Assembly (NCBI RefSeq): GCF_052180255.1
Contig: NZ_CP197466.1
Span: forward strand, 1,860,001 to 1,924,000
From: Paenibacillus_AM sp052180255
GTDB lineage: Bacteria > Bacillota > Bacilli > Paenibacillales > NBRC-103111
Direction of reading: 5' to 3'
DNA length: 64,000 bases
Positions 8,934 through 17,340 of this stretch are shown here, piece after piece. The number at the start of each line of letters is the position of its first letter. Positions within the stretch are counted from its first letter, which is position 1. Made by a program: the position numbers and the translations under genes. A model generated the notes under the pieces. The model saw only the letters and a program-made list of their open reading frames with translations, had not been told where the DNA came from and did not search any database.

Positions 8934-9913
8934 TGTTGTCTCTCCTCTCCGTACAACCAGCACGCAACTTTGTGTCCGTTCTGATCTTTTAATAAAGGTG
9001 GCTGTTGTTGTCTGCAAATATCCATGCAGCGATCACAACGATCACTGAAATAACAATTATCACCAAGTTCGATTGGGTTCGGTACTTGTCCAGGGATAGA
9101 ATAAAGTCGTTCGGCTCTTTGGTTCAAAACTGGCTTGGCTTTTAATAGGCCTTGTGTATAGGGATGCTGTGGATTCTTAAACAGTTCGATGACCGCAGCT
9201 TCTTCAATAACTTTACCCGCATACATGACAACCACATAATCAGCCATCTCAGCAACGACACCAAGGTCATGCGTGATTAGCATGATAGAAGTGTTAAGCT
9301 TAGCTTTGATGTCTCTCATGATATCAAGAACTTGGGCTTGAATGGTGACATCTAATGCCGTTGTTGGTTCATCCGCAATCAATAATTTTGGACTACAGCT
9401 AAGTGCAATAGCAATCATGATTCGCTGACGCATTCCTCCACTTAATTCGTGGGGGTATGCGTTAATAATTTGTTCCGCTCTTGGAATACCGACTAATTTA
9501 ACGAGATCAATTGCTTTAATACGAGCTTCTTTACGGGATAGCATTTGGTGCTCCATGATCGGTTCAATAATTTGATCGCCAATCTTAAGTACAGGGTTGA
9601 GTGAAGTCATGGGCTCTTGAAAAATCATTGCGATATCGTTCCCACGAATTAAACGCATCTCATGATGATTAAGCTTTAACAAGTCCATGTCTTCGAATAA
9701 TATTTCCCCACCGGCAATTTTCCCAGCAGGTTTCTCGACGAGGCCCATTAGTGACATGGCAGTAACACTTTTACCGCATCCAGATTCACCCACAACGCAA
9801 AGTGTCTCACCTTGACGTATATTAAAACTAACATCATTCACAGCCTTCACAATACCGGCTTCTGTATGAAAATGTGTCTGCAGATTGCGAAATTCCACTA
9901 GATTCTTAGCCAT
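8930..9913 (-). CDS. oppD: Peptide ABC transporter ATPase, OppD type
   Basis: 327 aa starting at the ATG at 9913 (MAKNLVEFRNLQ) about 11 nt after GTAGGAG; a TTG two codons upstream (9919) is too close to the Shine-Dalgarno. Walker A is GESGCGKSV, signature LSGGMRQR, Walker B LLIADEPTTALD, followed by HPYTQGLLKAKP and a Cys-rich tail (NCYFSDRCDRCMDICRQ) typical of the OppD/DppD subfamily. It forms the nucleotide-binding heterodimer with OppF on the cytoplasmic face. The stop overlaps the oppF start by 4 nt, so the two are translationally coupled. Confidence 0.93.
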   Translation of the reverse strand: MAKNLVEFRNLQTHFHTEAGIVKAVNDVSFNIRQGETLCVVGESGCGKSVTAMSLMGLVEKPAGKIAGGEILFEDMDLLKLNHHEMRLIRGNDIAMIFQEPMTSLNPVLKIGDQIIEPIMEHQMLSRKEARIKAIDLVKLVGIPRAEQIINAYPHELSGGMRQRIMIAIALSCSPKLLIADEPTTALDVTIQAQVLDIMRDIKAKLNTSIMLITHDLGVVAEMADYVVVMYAGKVIEEAAVIELFKNPQHPYTQGLLKAKPVLNQRAERLYSIPGQVPNPIELGDNCYFSDRCDRCMDICRQQQPPLLKDQNGHKVACWLYGEERQQ

Positions 9914-9924
9914 ATGCAATTCTC

Positions 9925-10848
9925 CTACCTCTTCAGTTTTGGATCTAAGGCATCACGTAATCCATCACCTAGTAAATTTATGGCGACCACCGTGATAAAA
10001 ATACTTGCACCAGGAGGAATCCAGACCCAAGGTCGTTTCTGGAATTCAATGAAGTTCTGTGCGACTTGAACCATATTACCCCATGATGGAGTAGGGGGTA
10101 CAACACCAAGTCCCAAGAAGCTTAGTGTAGATTCAGCAAGAATGGCTCCAGCGACCGAGAGTGTAGCTACGACAATAATGATAGGAATCGTATTTGGTAA
10201 AAGGTGTCGGAAAATTTTACGTCGATCCCTCAAGCCCAAGGCTTCAGTTGCCACCATAAATTCCTGTTCTCGAAGGGTTAGGATTTGACTTCGAACAAGA
10301 CGAGCGAGACCCGGCCATGCAAGTAGGCCTAGTAGGAACATAACGATATATATTCTTTGATCGGGTGGGACTTTCATATCTGACAGTAGTGTTCCTAAAA
10401 TAATGAGTAAGGGTAGACTCGGGATGGATAGAAAAATGTCAGCAATTCGCATGATGATTGTATCGATAAAACCTTTGTAAAAGCCAGCTAATGCGCCTAA
10501 AGCACTACCAATAATTACGGTTATTAATGTAGCTACAATACCAACTGTTAAGGAAATTCGACCTGCAAGCATCGTACGCAGCAGAACATCTCTTCCGAGG
10601 TTATCTGTACCGAAAATGTGTGTAAGAGTAGGTGCTTTGTTTCCTTGAACGATATTAATTTTACTATTGTCAAACGGGGATAAAAGCGGACCAATAAAGC
10701 AAATGGCGAACATCAAGATTATAATAATAAGTCCAGCCATCGCCAGATTATTTTTACGTAACCTCCGAAATGCTGCTTTCCAGGGGGAGGATGTATTTTT
10801 CGTTTTTTTGTAAGCGCTAGCATTTGGCTGTGTTACTTCTAATGACAA
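9925..10848 (-). CDS. oppC: Peptide ABC transporter permease, OppC type
   Basis: 307 aa with about six membrane segments: one N-terminal (about residues 38-58), then the BPD_transp_1 domain. FGTDNLGRDVLLRTMLAGRIS is the OppC/DppC N-terminal signature (cited in part), and the EAA loop reads VATEALGLRDRRKIFRHLLPN in two halves. It forms the translocation pore with OppB. The start is TTG behind AAGGAGGAGGT; no better ATG exists. It lies 13 bp after oppB. Confidence 0.92.
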   Translation of the reverse strand: MSLEVTQPNASAYKKTKNTSSPWKAAFRRLRKNNLAMAGLIIIILMFAICFIGPLLSPFDNSKINIVQGNKAPTLTHIFGTDNLGRDVLLRTMLAGRISLTVGIVATLITVIIGSALGALAGFYKGFIDTIIMRIADIFLSIPSLPLLIILGTLLSDMKVPPDQRIYIVMFLLGLLAWPGLARLVRSQILTLREQEFMVATEALGLRDRRKIFRHLLPNTIPIIIVVATLSVAGAILAESTLSFLGLGVVPPTPSWGNMVQVAQNFIEFQKRPWVWIPPGASIFITVVAINLLGDGLRDALDPKLKR

Positions 10849-10861
10849 GGGTACCTCCTCC

Positions 10862-11827
10862 TTATTTTAAGCGAATTCTTGGATCAGCTACGCCATATAA
10901 TACATCCGATATTACGTTTCCTAATAAAGTAAGAACAGCAGTAAACATCGTGAAACCAAGCATTAATGGGTAATCGCGTACACCAATTGACGTATAATAA
11001 ACCTTCCCAATACCTGGCCAAACAAATATTGTTTCCGTAATAATTGCACCTGCGAAAAGGTTAGGTAATTCAAAGCCCAGAAGTGTAATTGCAGGAAGCA
11101 AAGCATTACGAAAAGCATGTTTGAAAATCACAGACTTTTCTCTTAATCCTTTCGCACGTGCAGTACGGATATAATCCTGTCTGATTACATCGAGCATACT
11201 TGTCCGGAAGTAACGTGTTAGACCACCGGCGCTCAGCATGACGAGTACGAGTACAGGTAAGAAAATGTGGTGGGCAACATCTGAGATATAATCCCAACCG
11301 GTAGCATCGCTAGCTCCAGCTGTTGTCATCCCCCCCAGAGGGAATAGCTTGAAATCTACGGCGAATATCTTAATGAGTAGGAGGCCGAGAAAAAATGATG
11401 GGAGTGACATGGCAGCAAAGACGCAAAATGTGACGAATTTGTCTGCAAATGAATATTGTTTTAATGCAGAATATGTGCCAACGACGACTGCGATCACCCA
11501 ACTAATAACGGTAGAAATTAAAGCGATGAAGAATGAATTCCATAAGTAGGTTTGAATGACTTTCGTTACAGGCTGTTTGTGTTGAAGTGAATCACCTAAA
11601 TTTCCCTGAATCATATTACCAGCCCAAGTGAAATAACGAGTATGTAACGGTTGATCTAATCCATATAAGCTTCTTAACTGGGCTGCTCTCTCAACGGACA
11701 TGTTTGGATTCTTGCTAGAATCAACAAAATCGCCAGGAATGAGTACGGAGACGAAAAAGATGATGAGTGAGACACCGATGATCGTTGGAATCGTTTGTAT
11801 CAGTCGTCTAATGATATACTGCCACAT
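10862..11827 (-). CDS. oppB: Peptide ABC transporter permease, OppB type
   Basis: 321 aa, about six membrane helices. The N-terminus MWQYIIRRLIQTIPTIIGVS and the AQLRSLYGLDQPL periplasmic-loop signature are typical of OppB/DppB/AppB; the EAA motif is in RTARAKGLREKSVIFKHAFR. It pairs with OppC as the membrane channel. AAGGAGGATTACT precedes the ATG. It is separated from oppA by a strong stem-loop, which probably keeps permease expression below that of the binding protein. Confidence 0.92.
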   Translation of the reverse strand: MWQYIIRRLIQTIPTIIGVSLIIFFVSVLIPGDFVDSSKNPNMSVERAAQLRSLYGLDQPLHTRYFTWAGNMIQGNLGDSLQHKQPVTKVIQTYLWNSFFIALISTVISWVIAVVVGTYSALKQYSFADKFVTFCVFAAMSLPSFFLGLLLIKIFAVDFKLFPLGGMTTAGASDATGWDYISDVAHHIFLPVLVLVMLSAGGLTRYFRTSMLDVIRQDYIRTARAKGLREKSVIFKHAFRNALLPAITLLGFELPNLFAGAIITETIFVWPGIGKVYYTSIGVRDYPLMLGFTMFTAVLTLLGNVISDVLYGVADPRIRLK

Positions 11828-11851
11828 AGTAATCCTCCTTGGGAGTAATGG

Positions 11852-11881
11852 ATATGCTCAGCCCTGAAGGGCTGAGCATAT
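11852..11881 (-). promoter_or_regulatory. Intercistronic stem-loop between oppA and oppB
   Basis: Perfect 14-bp palindrome (ATATGCTCAGCCCT / AGGGCTGAGCATAT) with a 2-nt centre. On the transcribed minus strand it is not followed by a T-run, so it is probably a partial terminator or a 3'-end stabiliser for abundant oppA mRNA. Confidence 0.75.
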
Positions 11882-11886
11882 TGTTT

Positions 11887-13647
11887 TTATTGAATTTGAA
11901 CTTTGGCTAAATCCCAAGTGAAGTTTTTGTAAGGAGACATATCAAAGCCCTTCAATCTACCATTTACTGGCCACATATCACGTCTTTGGTACATAAAGAT
12001 GTAAGGAAGATCATCATTTAACACTTTATACATTTCTTTATAAATAGGCTTACGTTTCTCAATATCAACAGTTTTTAATGCATCAGTTAGCAATTGATCG
12101 ACTTTTGGGTTGGAGTATTTGCCCTCATTTTGAGTTCCGTTTGTTTTGAAAGCAGTACTTGCATCAGGGTCAGGAGTTAATCCAGTAGCTAGGAACGCCA
12201 TGTCAAAATCGCCTTTTTTACGTTTTGCTCGCATTGCATTGAAGTCCATTTGTTCGGCTACGAATTTAATACCAAGTTCTTTATAGTTAGCAGATGCAAC
12301 TGGAATAAGGGCATCGTTTACAACGTTCGGTGTAGTGGCTGTAAAGTTAATTGTGAATTTCTCGCCGCCTTTTTCACGAATACCGTCAGCGCCAACTTTC
12401 CAGCCTGCTTCATCCAAAAGTTGTTTTGCTTTATCTAAGTTGAATTCGTATTTATTAATGCCTTCATCCGTATATGCCCATGAAACTTTAGATTGCGGAA
12501 CGTTAATAACATCAGCAAAACCTTGGTATACGGCATCAACAATTTGTTTACGATCCAAACCATATGTTAATGCTTGGATGACACGCTTATCTTTAAATTT
12601 AGGTTTAGTGTGGTTGATGTCAATATATCCATAACCATTGGTAGGATAAATATTAACATCAAGGAATCCGGATCCAACTAAAGATTCTACATTATCTTTA
12701 CTTACTGTAATCATATCCAGGTCAGTCTCACCAGCCTGCACACTTTGCATGTTTGTACTAGAGCTGGTTACTTTAAAGATAAGATTCGGAACTTTTGGAG
12801 CTCCTAAGAAGTAGTTCGGGTTTGCTTTAAGGACAACCTCTTGACCTGCTGCATATTTGCTAAGTATGTAGGCTCCTGATCCCATTGGTTTATCAAGTAA
12901 GTTTTTCATATAATCCAGATTACCTTGCTTGTAATCTTTACCGTAATAAGCTTTAGACAAGATACCAATAAGACCAAAATCATTTAACCCAGAAGCAACA
13001 ACTTGAGTTGTCGTAACTTGTACTGTTAAAGGATCGACAACTTTAATACCTTCAATGGAAGTTGCTTTACCATCTCGGTATGCGTCACCACCTTTTACAT
13101 GGTCAGTCGAGATATCATTAGGGCCATCGTATGATTTATCATGGAGAACTGTTAATGTGAAAGCTACATCATCAGCTGTCAGTGGTGTTCCATCACTGAA
13201 TTTAACATCTTTTTTCAATTTAAATGTGTATACCAATCCATCTGGAGAAATTTGATAACTCTCTGCTAAGTGAGGACCCAGAGTTGCATCTTTTTTAATA
13301 GATAATAAATTGTCAAAGATGACTGAGTTTACATACGAATCATAGGTACTATCGCCATAAATTGAACTAAATACACCTTCTGGTGCATCGATACCGACAA
13401 TCGTCGTATCTTTACGTGCTGTTGCATTACCTGGGTTTTTCGTCATATCCCAAGCAGCCATGATTCCGTTGTTAATGATGGCGGGTTTTTCAGCTTTCTT
13501 TGGAGTCGGAGTAGCAGTCGCAGCTGCAGTAGCTGCTGCTGTAGATGCAGGAGTCTCGCTAGGTGTAGCTGTTTTTGTAGAACATGCTGCAAGCAAAGTT
13601 GTTGAAGAAAGTACTAGACCAAGCGAGATAGTTACCAATTTCTTCAA
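11887..13647 (-). CDS. oppA: Peptide-binding lipoprotein (SBP family 5), OppA type
   Basis: 586 aa from a TTG at 13647, chosen because it sits 7 nt after GGGAGGA and gives a clean signal peptide (LKKLVTISLGLVLSS...LLAACS) with lipobox Cys. The frame extends 13 codons further upstream without a good ribosome site. After an Ala/Thr/Pro linker comes an SBP_bac_5 fold with PHLAESYQISPDGLVYTFKL and KFSDGTPLTADDV. It captures peptides outside the membrane and delivers them to OppBC. First gene of the operon. Actual ligands (peptides, nickel, other) cannot be decided from the sequence. Confidence 0.92.
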   Translation of the reverse strand: MKKLVTISLGLVLSSTTLLAACSTKTATPSETPASTAAATAAATATPTPKKAEKPAIINNGIMAAWDMTKNPGNATARKDTTIVGIDAPEGVFSSIYGDSTYDSYVNSVIFDNLLSIKKDATLGPHLAESYQISPDGLVYTFKLKKDVKFSDGTPLTADDVAFTLTVLHDKSYDGPNDISTDHVKGGDAYRDGKATSIEGIKVVDPLTVQVTTTQVVASGLNDFGLIGILSKAYYGKDYKQGNLDYMKNLLDKPMGSGAYILSKYAAGQEVVLKANPNYFLGAPKVPNLIFKVTSSSTNMQSVQAGETDLDMITVSKDNVESLVGSGFLDVNIYPTNGYGYIDINHTKPKFKDKRVIQALTYGLDRKQIVDAVYQGFADVINVPQSKVSWAYTDEGINKYEFNLDKAKQLLDEAGWKVGADGIREKGGEKFTINFTATTPNVVNDALIPVASANYKELGIKFVAEQMDFNAMRAKRKKGDFDMAFLATGLTPDPDASTAFKTNGTQNEGKYSNPKVDQLLTDALKTVDIEKRKPIYKEMYKVLNDDLPYIFMYQRRDMWPVNGRLKGFDMSPYKNFTWDLAKVQIQ

Positions 13648-13827
13648 AGTAAAATCCTCCCTTTTATAGATGAATTGTCCATTCACAGTCAGTATACATG
13701 ATTCTAATTATAAATTGTTAGAAAAATTTAAATATTTTGAAATTTTAATTACATGAATTAACTTTTGGTTTATAAATATGTTTGCTAGAATGCGAAATAT
13801 AAGGGTTTTCATTTATTTAGATTGCAT

Positions 13828-13861
13828 TTAAAAAGACGTGAACAAGTGGATGTTCGACGTC
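13828..13861 (-). terminator. Terminator for the small cytochrome-oxidase-like gene
   Basis: On the minus strand GACGTCGAAC pairs with GTTCACGTC (one bulge) and is followed by TTTTT. It lies 44 bp past the stop of the gene at 13905. Confidence 0.75.
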
Positions 13862-13904
13862 TAATGTGTGGCTGAAATGTCATATTTGCTATTAATTTGG
13901 CATT

Positions 13905-14276
13905 TTATTTGCTGGAACGTACATTCCTAAATAAATTGATCATAAATAATAGAATCCCAATTGAGACGAGTGTACCGCCAGTCGCAATAATAGGTTCCAT
14001 ATTTTCAACATCTGATACAAGAAGGATTAAGCCAATCATCATAATAGGCAGCCCGATGTTATGCAGCCAGAAGTGTATTTTGCCAAGTAATGAACGACCT
14101 GCATTCGGAAATAAGTGATAGATGATGCCTGCAAGGGCTAATGATGCCCAGCCTAACAAATTAATGTGAGCATGGATAGAAGCAAAATCGAACTTGTGTG
14201 AGATCGACATAAACATACCCAAACAGATCCCAATTACAAAGTAAACGGATGCAATTTTGATTAATCTGATTCCCAT
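13905..14276 (-). CDS. Small heme-copper oxidase subunit I-like membrane protein
   Basis: 123 aa with four predicted membrane helices. The motif HAHINLLGWASLALAGIIYH (residues about 36-55) resembles the His-containing helices of cytochrome oxidase subunit I/NorB-like proteins, but the protein is only about a quarter of that length and cannot hold a full heme-copper centre. Short stand-alone members occur in Bacilli and are often just labelled cytochrome-c oxidase; their function is unknown. AGGAGG before the ATG supports the start. Monocistronic, divergent from the acidic-protein gene. Confidence 0.7.
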   Translation of the reverse strand: MGIRLIKIASVYFVIGICLGMFMSISHKFDFASIHAHINLLGWASLALAGIIYHLFPNAGRSLLGKIHFWLHNIGLPIMMIGLILLVSDVENMEPIIATGGTLVSIGILLFMINLFRNVRSSK

Positions 14277-14419
14277 ATTCGTCCTCCTATAATGATTGAT
14301 TTTTTTCAGTAGTAAGCTTATGAATTATTCCTAAATTCCATGACAATTTAGATACAAAATTAAGAAAAAGTAAATATTAACATTTTGTCAAAATATTGCT
14401 ATTCAATGTGATATTTTCC

Positions 14420-14428
14420 TGATATAAT
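14420..14428 (+). promoter_or_regulatory. Extended -10 promoter for the acidic-protein gene
   Basis: TGATATAAT (TGn plus TATAAT at 14423-14428) lies 46 bp upstream of the ATG; the -35 region is weak, as is usual for extended -10 promoters. Confidence 0.55.
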
Positions 14429-14474
14429 AGAGACAAGCTTAGGCAGAAGTCTAAGTATTTGGGAGGGATTAGAT

Positions 14475-14657
14475 ATGGAAATGGAATCCGTTAATGAAGA
14501 ATTCGTAGCATCAGAAGAATCTGCTGAAGAAGTTGAAGAAGTTGTTGTAGATGAAGTTGAAGTTGAAGCAGAATTGTCTGAAGCAGAGGCAGAAGCAGCT
14601 GCATCCGAAGAAGTATCTGAAGAAGAAGCAGAATCCGAGTCAGAAGTAAGCGAATAA
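14475..14657 (+). CDS. Very acidic low-complexity 60-residue protein of unknown function
   Basis: I do not recognise this protein. Of 60 residues, 26 are Glu and the rest is almost only Val, Ala and Ser, with one Asp; there is no Lys, Arg, His, Gly, Pro, Cys, Tyr or Trp. It must be highly anionic and probably disordered or charge-repelled helix. It is likely a real gene: extended -10 promoter, GGGAGGGATTAG Shine-Dalgarno 4-10 nt before ATG, and its own terminator 70 bp after the stop. The DNA is a GAAGTTGAAGAA-like repeat prone to slippage. It lies just upstream of spoVK, so a role in sporulation is possible but unproven. Confidence 0.7.
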   Translation: MEMESVNEEFVASEESAEEVEEVVVDEVEVEAELSEAEAEAAASEEVSEEEAESESEVSE

Positions 14658-14725
14658 TATTGTTATCATCCATTTACCCAATTCCCTTAAGATCGATTTA
14701 AAAGAATATCTTCATACAAAGTCAC

Positions 14726-14760
14726 AAACCTGTTCAATATGAGCAGGTTTATTTAATTTT
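14726..14760 (+). terminator. Terminator after the acidic-protein gene
   Basis: AAACCTGTTC pairs with GAGCAGGTTT (one G-T) over AATAT, then ATTTAATTTTT. Confidence 0.8.
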
Positions 14761-14829
14761 TATTGCAAATATTTTTCCGTTTCCTTCAATATAATGTTAG
14801 ATAGAGAAGATGGAAAAGAGGTGGAGGCT

Positions 14830-15822
14830 GTGAATGGACGTATGTCGGACAGTTTAAGCGCAGCACGAAACTCGAGTCAAATTAATGTCGTGCTGAGACA
14901 AAATGATGGGCCAACATCGACTGTACAGCAGATTCCGATAGCAGCAAGCTCATCGATTGCGAATCGAGCCTTTCCTGGCCAAGCACAGTTTACGGAAGTC
15001 ATGCAGGAACTTGATCGGATGATTGGTCTGGATAATGTGAAGGAATTGGTGTACGAAATTTATGCGCTTCTGCAAGTGGGTCAGTACCGCTCATCGGCGG
15101 GGCTGCATTCTAGTGCGCAAGTGTATCATATGATCTTCAAAGGAAATCCAGGTACAGGAAAGACGACGGTAGCGCGAATCATGGCGAAGCTTTTTCAGAC
15201 GATGGGTGTATTATCAAAAGGGCATTTAATTGAAGTAGAACGTGCTGATCTGGTTGGGGAATATATTGGTCATACCGCGATCAAGACACGTGAATTAGTA
15301 AAAAAGGCGTTAGGTGGCATTTTGTTTATTGATGAGGCTTATTCTTTGGCGCGTGGCGGTGAGAAAGATTTTGGTAAGGAAGCAATCGACAGCTTAGTGA
15401 AATCAATGGAAGATCATAAAAATAGTTTTATTTTAATTCTTGCAGGCTACTCACTTGAGATGGAGCAGTTTCTATTGACGAATCCGGGGCTACCTTCTCG
15501 ATTTGCGATTCAGCTGGACTTTGCAGATTATATGGTTGACGAATTGATGCAGATTGCGGATTTGATGACGAAGGAGCGAGAATACACTTTTTCTAATGCG
15601 GCAGAGATGAAGCTTAGGCAGCATTTAGCGAGTGAAAAAATGACTTCTCTTACACCTTTTAGCAATGCACGATATGTTCGGAATATTATTGAAAGAGCGA
15701 TGCGCCATCAAGCTGTTCGCTTGCTTCAGCAACATCCGCATCCCAAACAACCGTCCAAACAAGATTTAATGCAGCTTCGTCCAGAAGATATTCGGTTTGA
15801 GAAAAAGGCAGGATTATTCTAA
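14830..15822 (+). CDS. spoVK: SpoVK-type AAA+ ATPase (CbxX/CfxQ family)
   Basis: 330 aa. Core motifs: MIGLDNVKELVYE at the domain start, Walker A NPGTGKTT (Lys-111), Walker B GILFIDEAYSLARGG, sensor region ILAGYSLEMEQFL, and NPGLPSRFAIQLDF. SpoVK is needed for full spore maturation in Bacillus, although its substrate is not known; the wider CbxX family remodels protein complexes. The open frame begins at an ATG at 14794, but that ATG overlaps a TATAAT (14790-14795) and would precede transcription. I chose GTG 14830 because AAGAGGTG ends 6 nt before it; ATG 14842 is the alternative. Confidence 0.9.
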   Translation: MNGRMSDSLSAARNSSQINVVLRQNDGPTSTVQQIPIAASSSIANRAFPGQAQFTEVMQELDRMIGLDNVKELVYEIYALLQVGQYRSSAGLHSSAQVYHMIFKGNPGTGKTTVARIMAKLFQTMGVLSKGHLIEVERADLVGEYIGHTAIKTRELVKKALGGILFIDEAYSLARGGEKDFGKEAIDSLVKSMEDHKNSFILILAGYSLEMEQFLLTNPGLPSRFAIQLDFADYMVDELMQIADLMTKEREYTFSNAAEMKLRQHLASEKMTSLTPFSNARYVRNIIERAMRHQAVRLLQQHPHPKQPSKQDLMQLRPEDIRFEKKAGLF

Positions 15823-15830
15823 ATGGAGAT

Positions 15831-15852
15831 GCGCGGTGCAAGCCGCGTTTTT
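15831..15852 (+). terminator. Short terminator after spoVK
   Basis: CGCGG and CCGCG form a compact GC stem with loop TGCAAG, extended by one G-T pair and followed by five Ts. Confidence 0.65.
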
Positions 15853-15952
15853 CTATGAAAAAGATGTTCATGAAGAATTGGTCATGTTTCGGTATTAATG
15901 GTATGCTATATGGAAAATAACAGGCTTTGGCCGGAGCTACATAGGTGATGGA

Positions 15953-17287
15953 ATGAAAACAACCTTACATGAAGTTAACGTAAAAATCCAAGATCGAGCA
16001 GTGCTCGTTTCTTTAGTTACACAAAAGATGAAGAAACGCGAGGAATTGAACGAGTATTCCTTGCAGGAACTCATTAAATTAGCGGAAACTGCTGGCGTTG
16101 AAGTGTTGGAGACATTGGTTCAAAATAAAGAATCCGTTGATACGAAATGGTTCATCGGTAAAGGTAAGGTTGAGGAGCTTAAGGAACGACTAGAGGAACT
16201 GGATGCAAACACGGCAATTTTTGATCAAGAGCTGTCCGGTGCTCAAGTAAGGAACTTAGAGGCTGCCCTTGATGTGAAAATTATTGACCGTACACAGTTA
16301 ATTTTAGATATCTTTGCACAGCGAGCACGTACTCGTGAGGGTATCATTCAAGTAGAGCTGGCTCAACTCAGTTATTTATTACCGCGTCTTTCGGGACATG
16401 GTAAGAACTTATCTCGTCTAGGTGGTGGGATTGGAACGAGAGGTCCAGGTGAATCTAAGCTGGAGACAGATCGCAGACATATCCGGGGGCGGATTGATGA
16501 TCTTAAAGCGCAGCTTTCTGAAGTGACGCGTCACCGTATCTTACATCGCGAGCGTCGCAAAAAAAGCGGCGTGTATCAAGTTGCCCTTGTTGGCTATACG
16601 AATGCAGGTAAATCGACACTGCTTAAGCAATTTACGGATGCAGATGTGTATGTCGAAAATCAATTATTCGCAACACTTGATCCAACTTCACGTACCATGA
16701 AGCTGCCAAGTGGAAAAGAGATTGTTCTTACGGATACCGTTGGATTTATTCAAAATTTGCCGCATGATCTAGTGGCTGCGTTCCGAGCTACATTAGAAGA
16801 AGTTTGCGAAGCAGACTTAATTTTGCATGTTGTTGACTCATCGGCTGAAATGCGCTTGGAACATATGCGGGTTGTGGAAGAAGTATTAAAAGAACTAGGC
16901 GCACAAGGGAAGGAACAGATCACATTATTTAACAAAATTGATTTGTGTCCGCAAGAAGAGCAGGAGTTACTCCCACTAGGTGGCGGGGATACGATGAAGT
17001 TGTCTGCGTACCGCTCGGAAGATTTGGAACAATTGCGAATGATCATTCAAGAGAAATTGATGGGTGACTCTGTCCAGTTTGCAATCCCGGCTGAACGTGG
17101 TGATTTGACAGCATTGGTGTATCGCATTGGGGATGTGCTCAATACAGAAGTTGTGGATGATAAAATGATGTTTGAAGTAAGAGTCAATGCAGATGATTAT
17201 GCCAAATTTGGACATAAATTGAAGAGCTTTCTTGTTGGGGATGCTGCAGATGTGAAAGATGAACAACAAGAAGAGCAGTATGAATAG
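15953..17287 (+). CDS. hflX: Ribosome-associated GTPase HflX
   Basis: 444 aa. The N-terminal HflX domain (about residues 20-190) has FIGKGKVEEL, TAIFDQELSGAQVRNLE and GIGTRGPGESKLE, then a helical linker. The G domain follows, with GYTNAGKST (Lys-220), DPTSRTMKL, DTVGFIQNLPHDLV and NKIDL. HflX binds 50S and splits stalled or hibernating ribosomes, especially in stress. It begins the hflX-ynbB-glnR-glnA block also found in Bacillus subtilis (ynbA-ynbB-glnRA). ynbB begins 53 bp downstream with no terminator seen between them. Confidence 0.95.
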   Translation: MKTTLHEVNVKIQDRAVLVSLVTQKMKKREELNEYSLQELIKLAETAGVEVLETLVQNKESVDTKWFIGKGKVEELKERLEELDANTAIFDQELSGAQVRNLEAALDVKIIDRTQLILDIFAQRARTREGIIQVELAQLSYLLPRLSGHGKNLSRLGGGIGTRGPGESKLETDRRHIRGRIDDLKAQLSEVTRHRILHRERRKKSGVYQVALVGYTNAGKSTLLKQFTDADVYVENQLFATLDPTSRTMKLPSGKEIVLTDTVGFIQNLPHDLVAAFRATLEEVCEADLILHVVDSSAEMRLEHMRVVEEVLKELGAQGKEQITLFNKIDLCPQEEQELLPLGGGDTMKLSAYRSEDLEQLRMIIQEKLMGDSVQFAIPAERGDLTALVYRIGDVLNTEVVDDKMMFEVRVNADDYAKFGHKLKSFLVGDAADVKDEQQEEQYE

Positions 17288-17340
17288 AAGGAATGAACTC
17301 GATCACCATGAGTGGAACTATGATGGGAGCGTAAAGTTAC

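Noticed and set aside
14475..14657. CRISPR-like or satellite repeat reading of the GAAGTTGAAGAA-rich tract
   Set aside because: No spacer-repeat periodicity; it is an intact coding frame with expression signals.
14794..14829. Upstream ATG as start of SpoVK
   Set aside because: The ATG overlaps a TATAAT -10 element and would lie before the transcription start.
16531..16545. Palindrome GTGACGCGTCAC in hflX
   Set aside because: A single 12-bp palindrome without neighbours; compatible with chance and unlike the arrays elsewhere.
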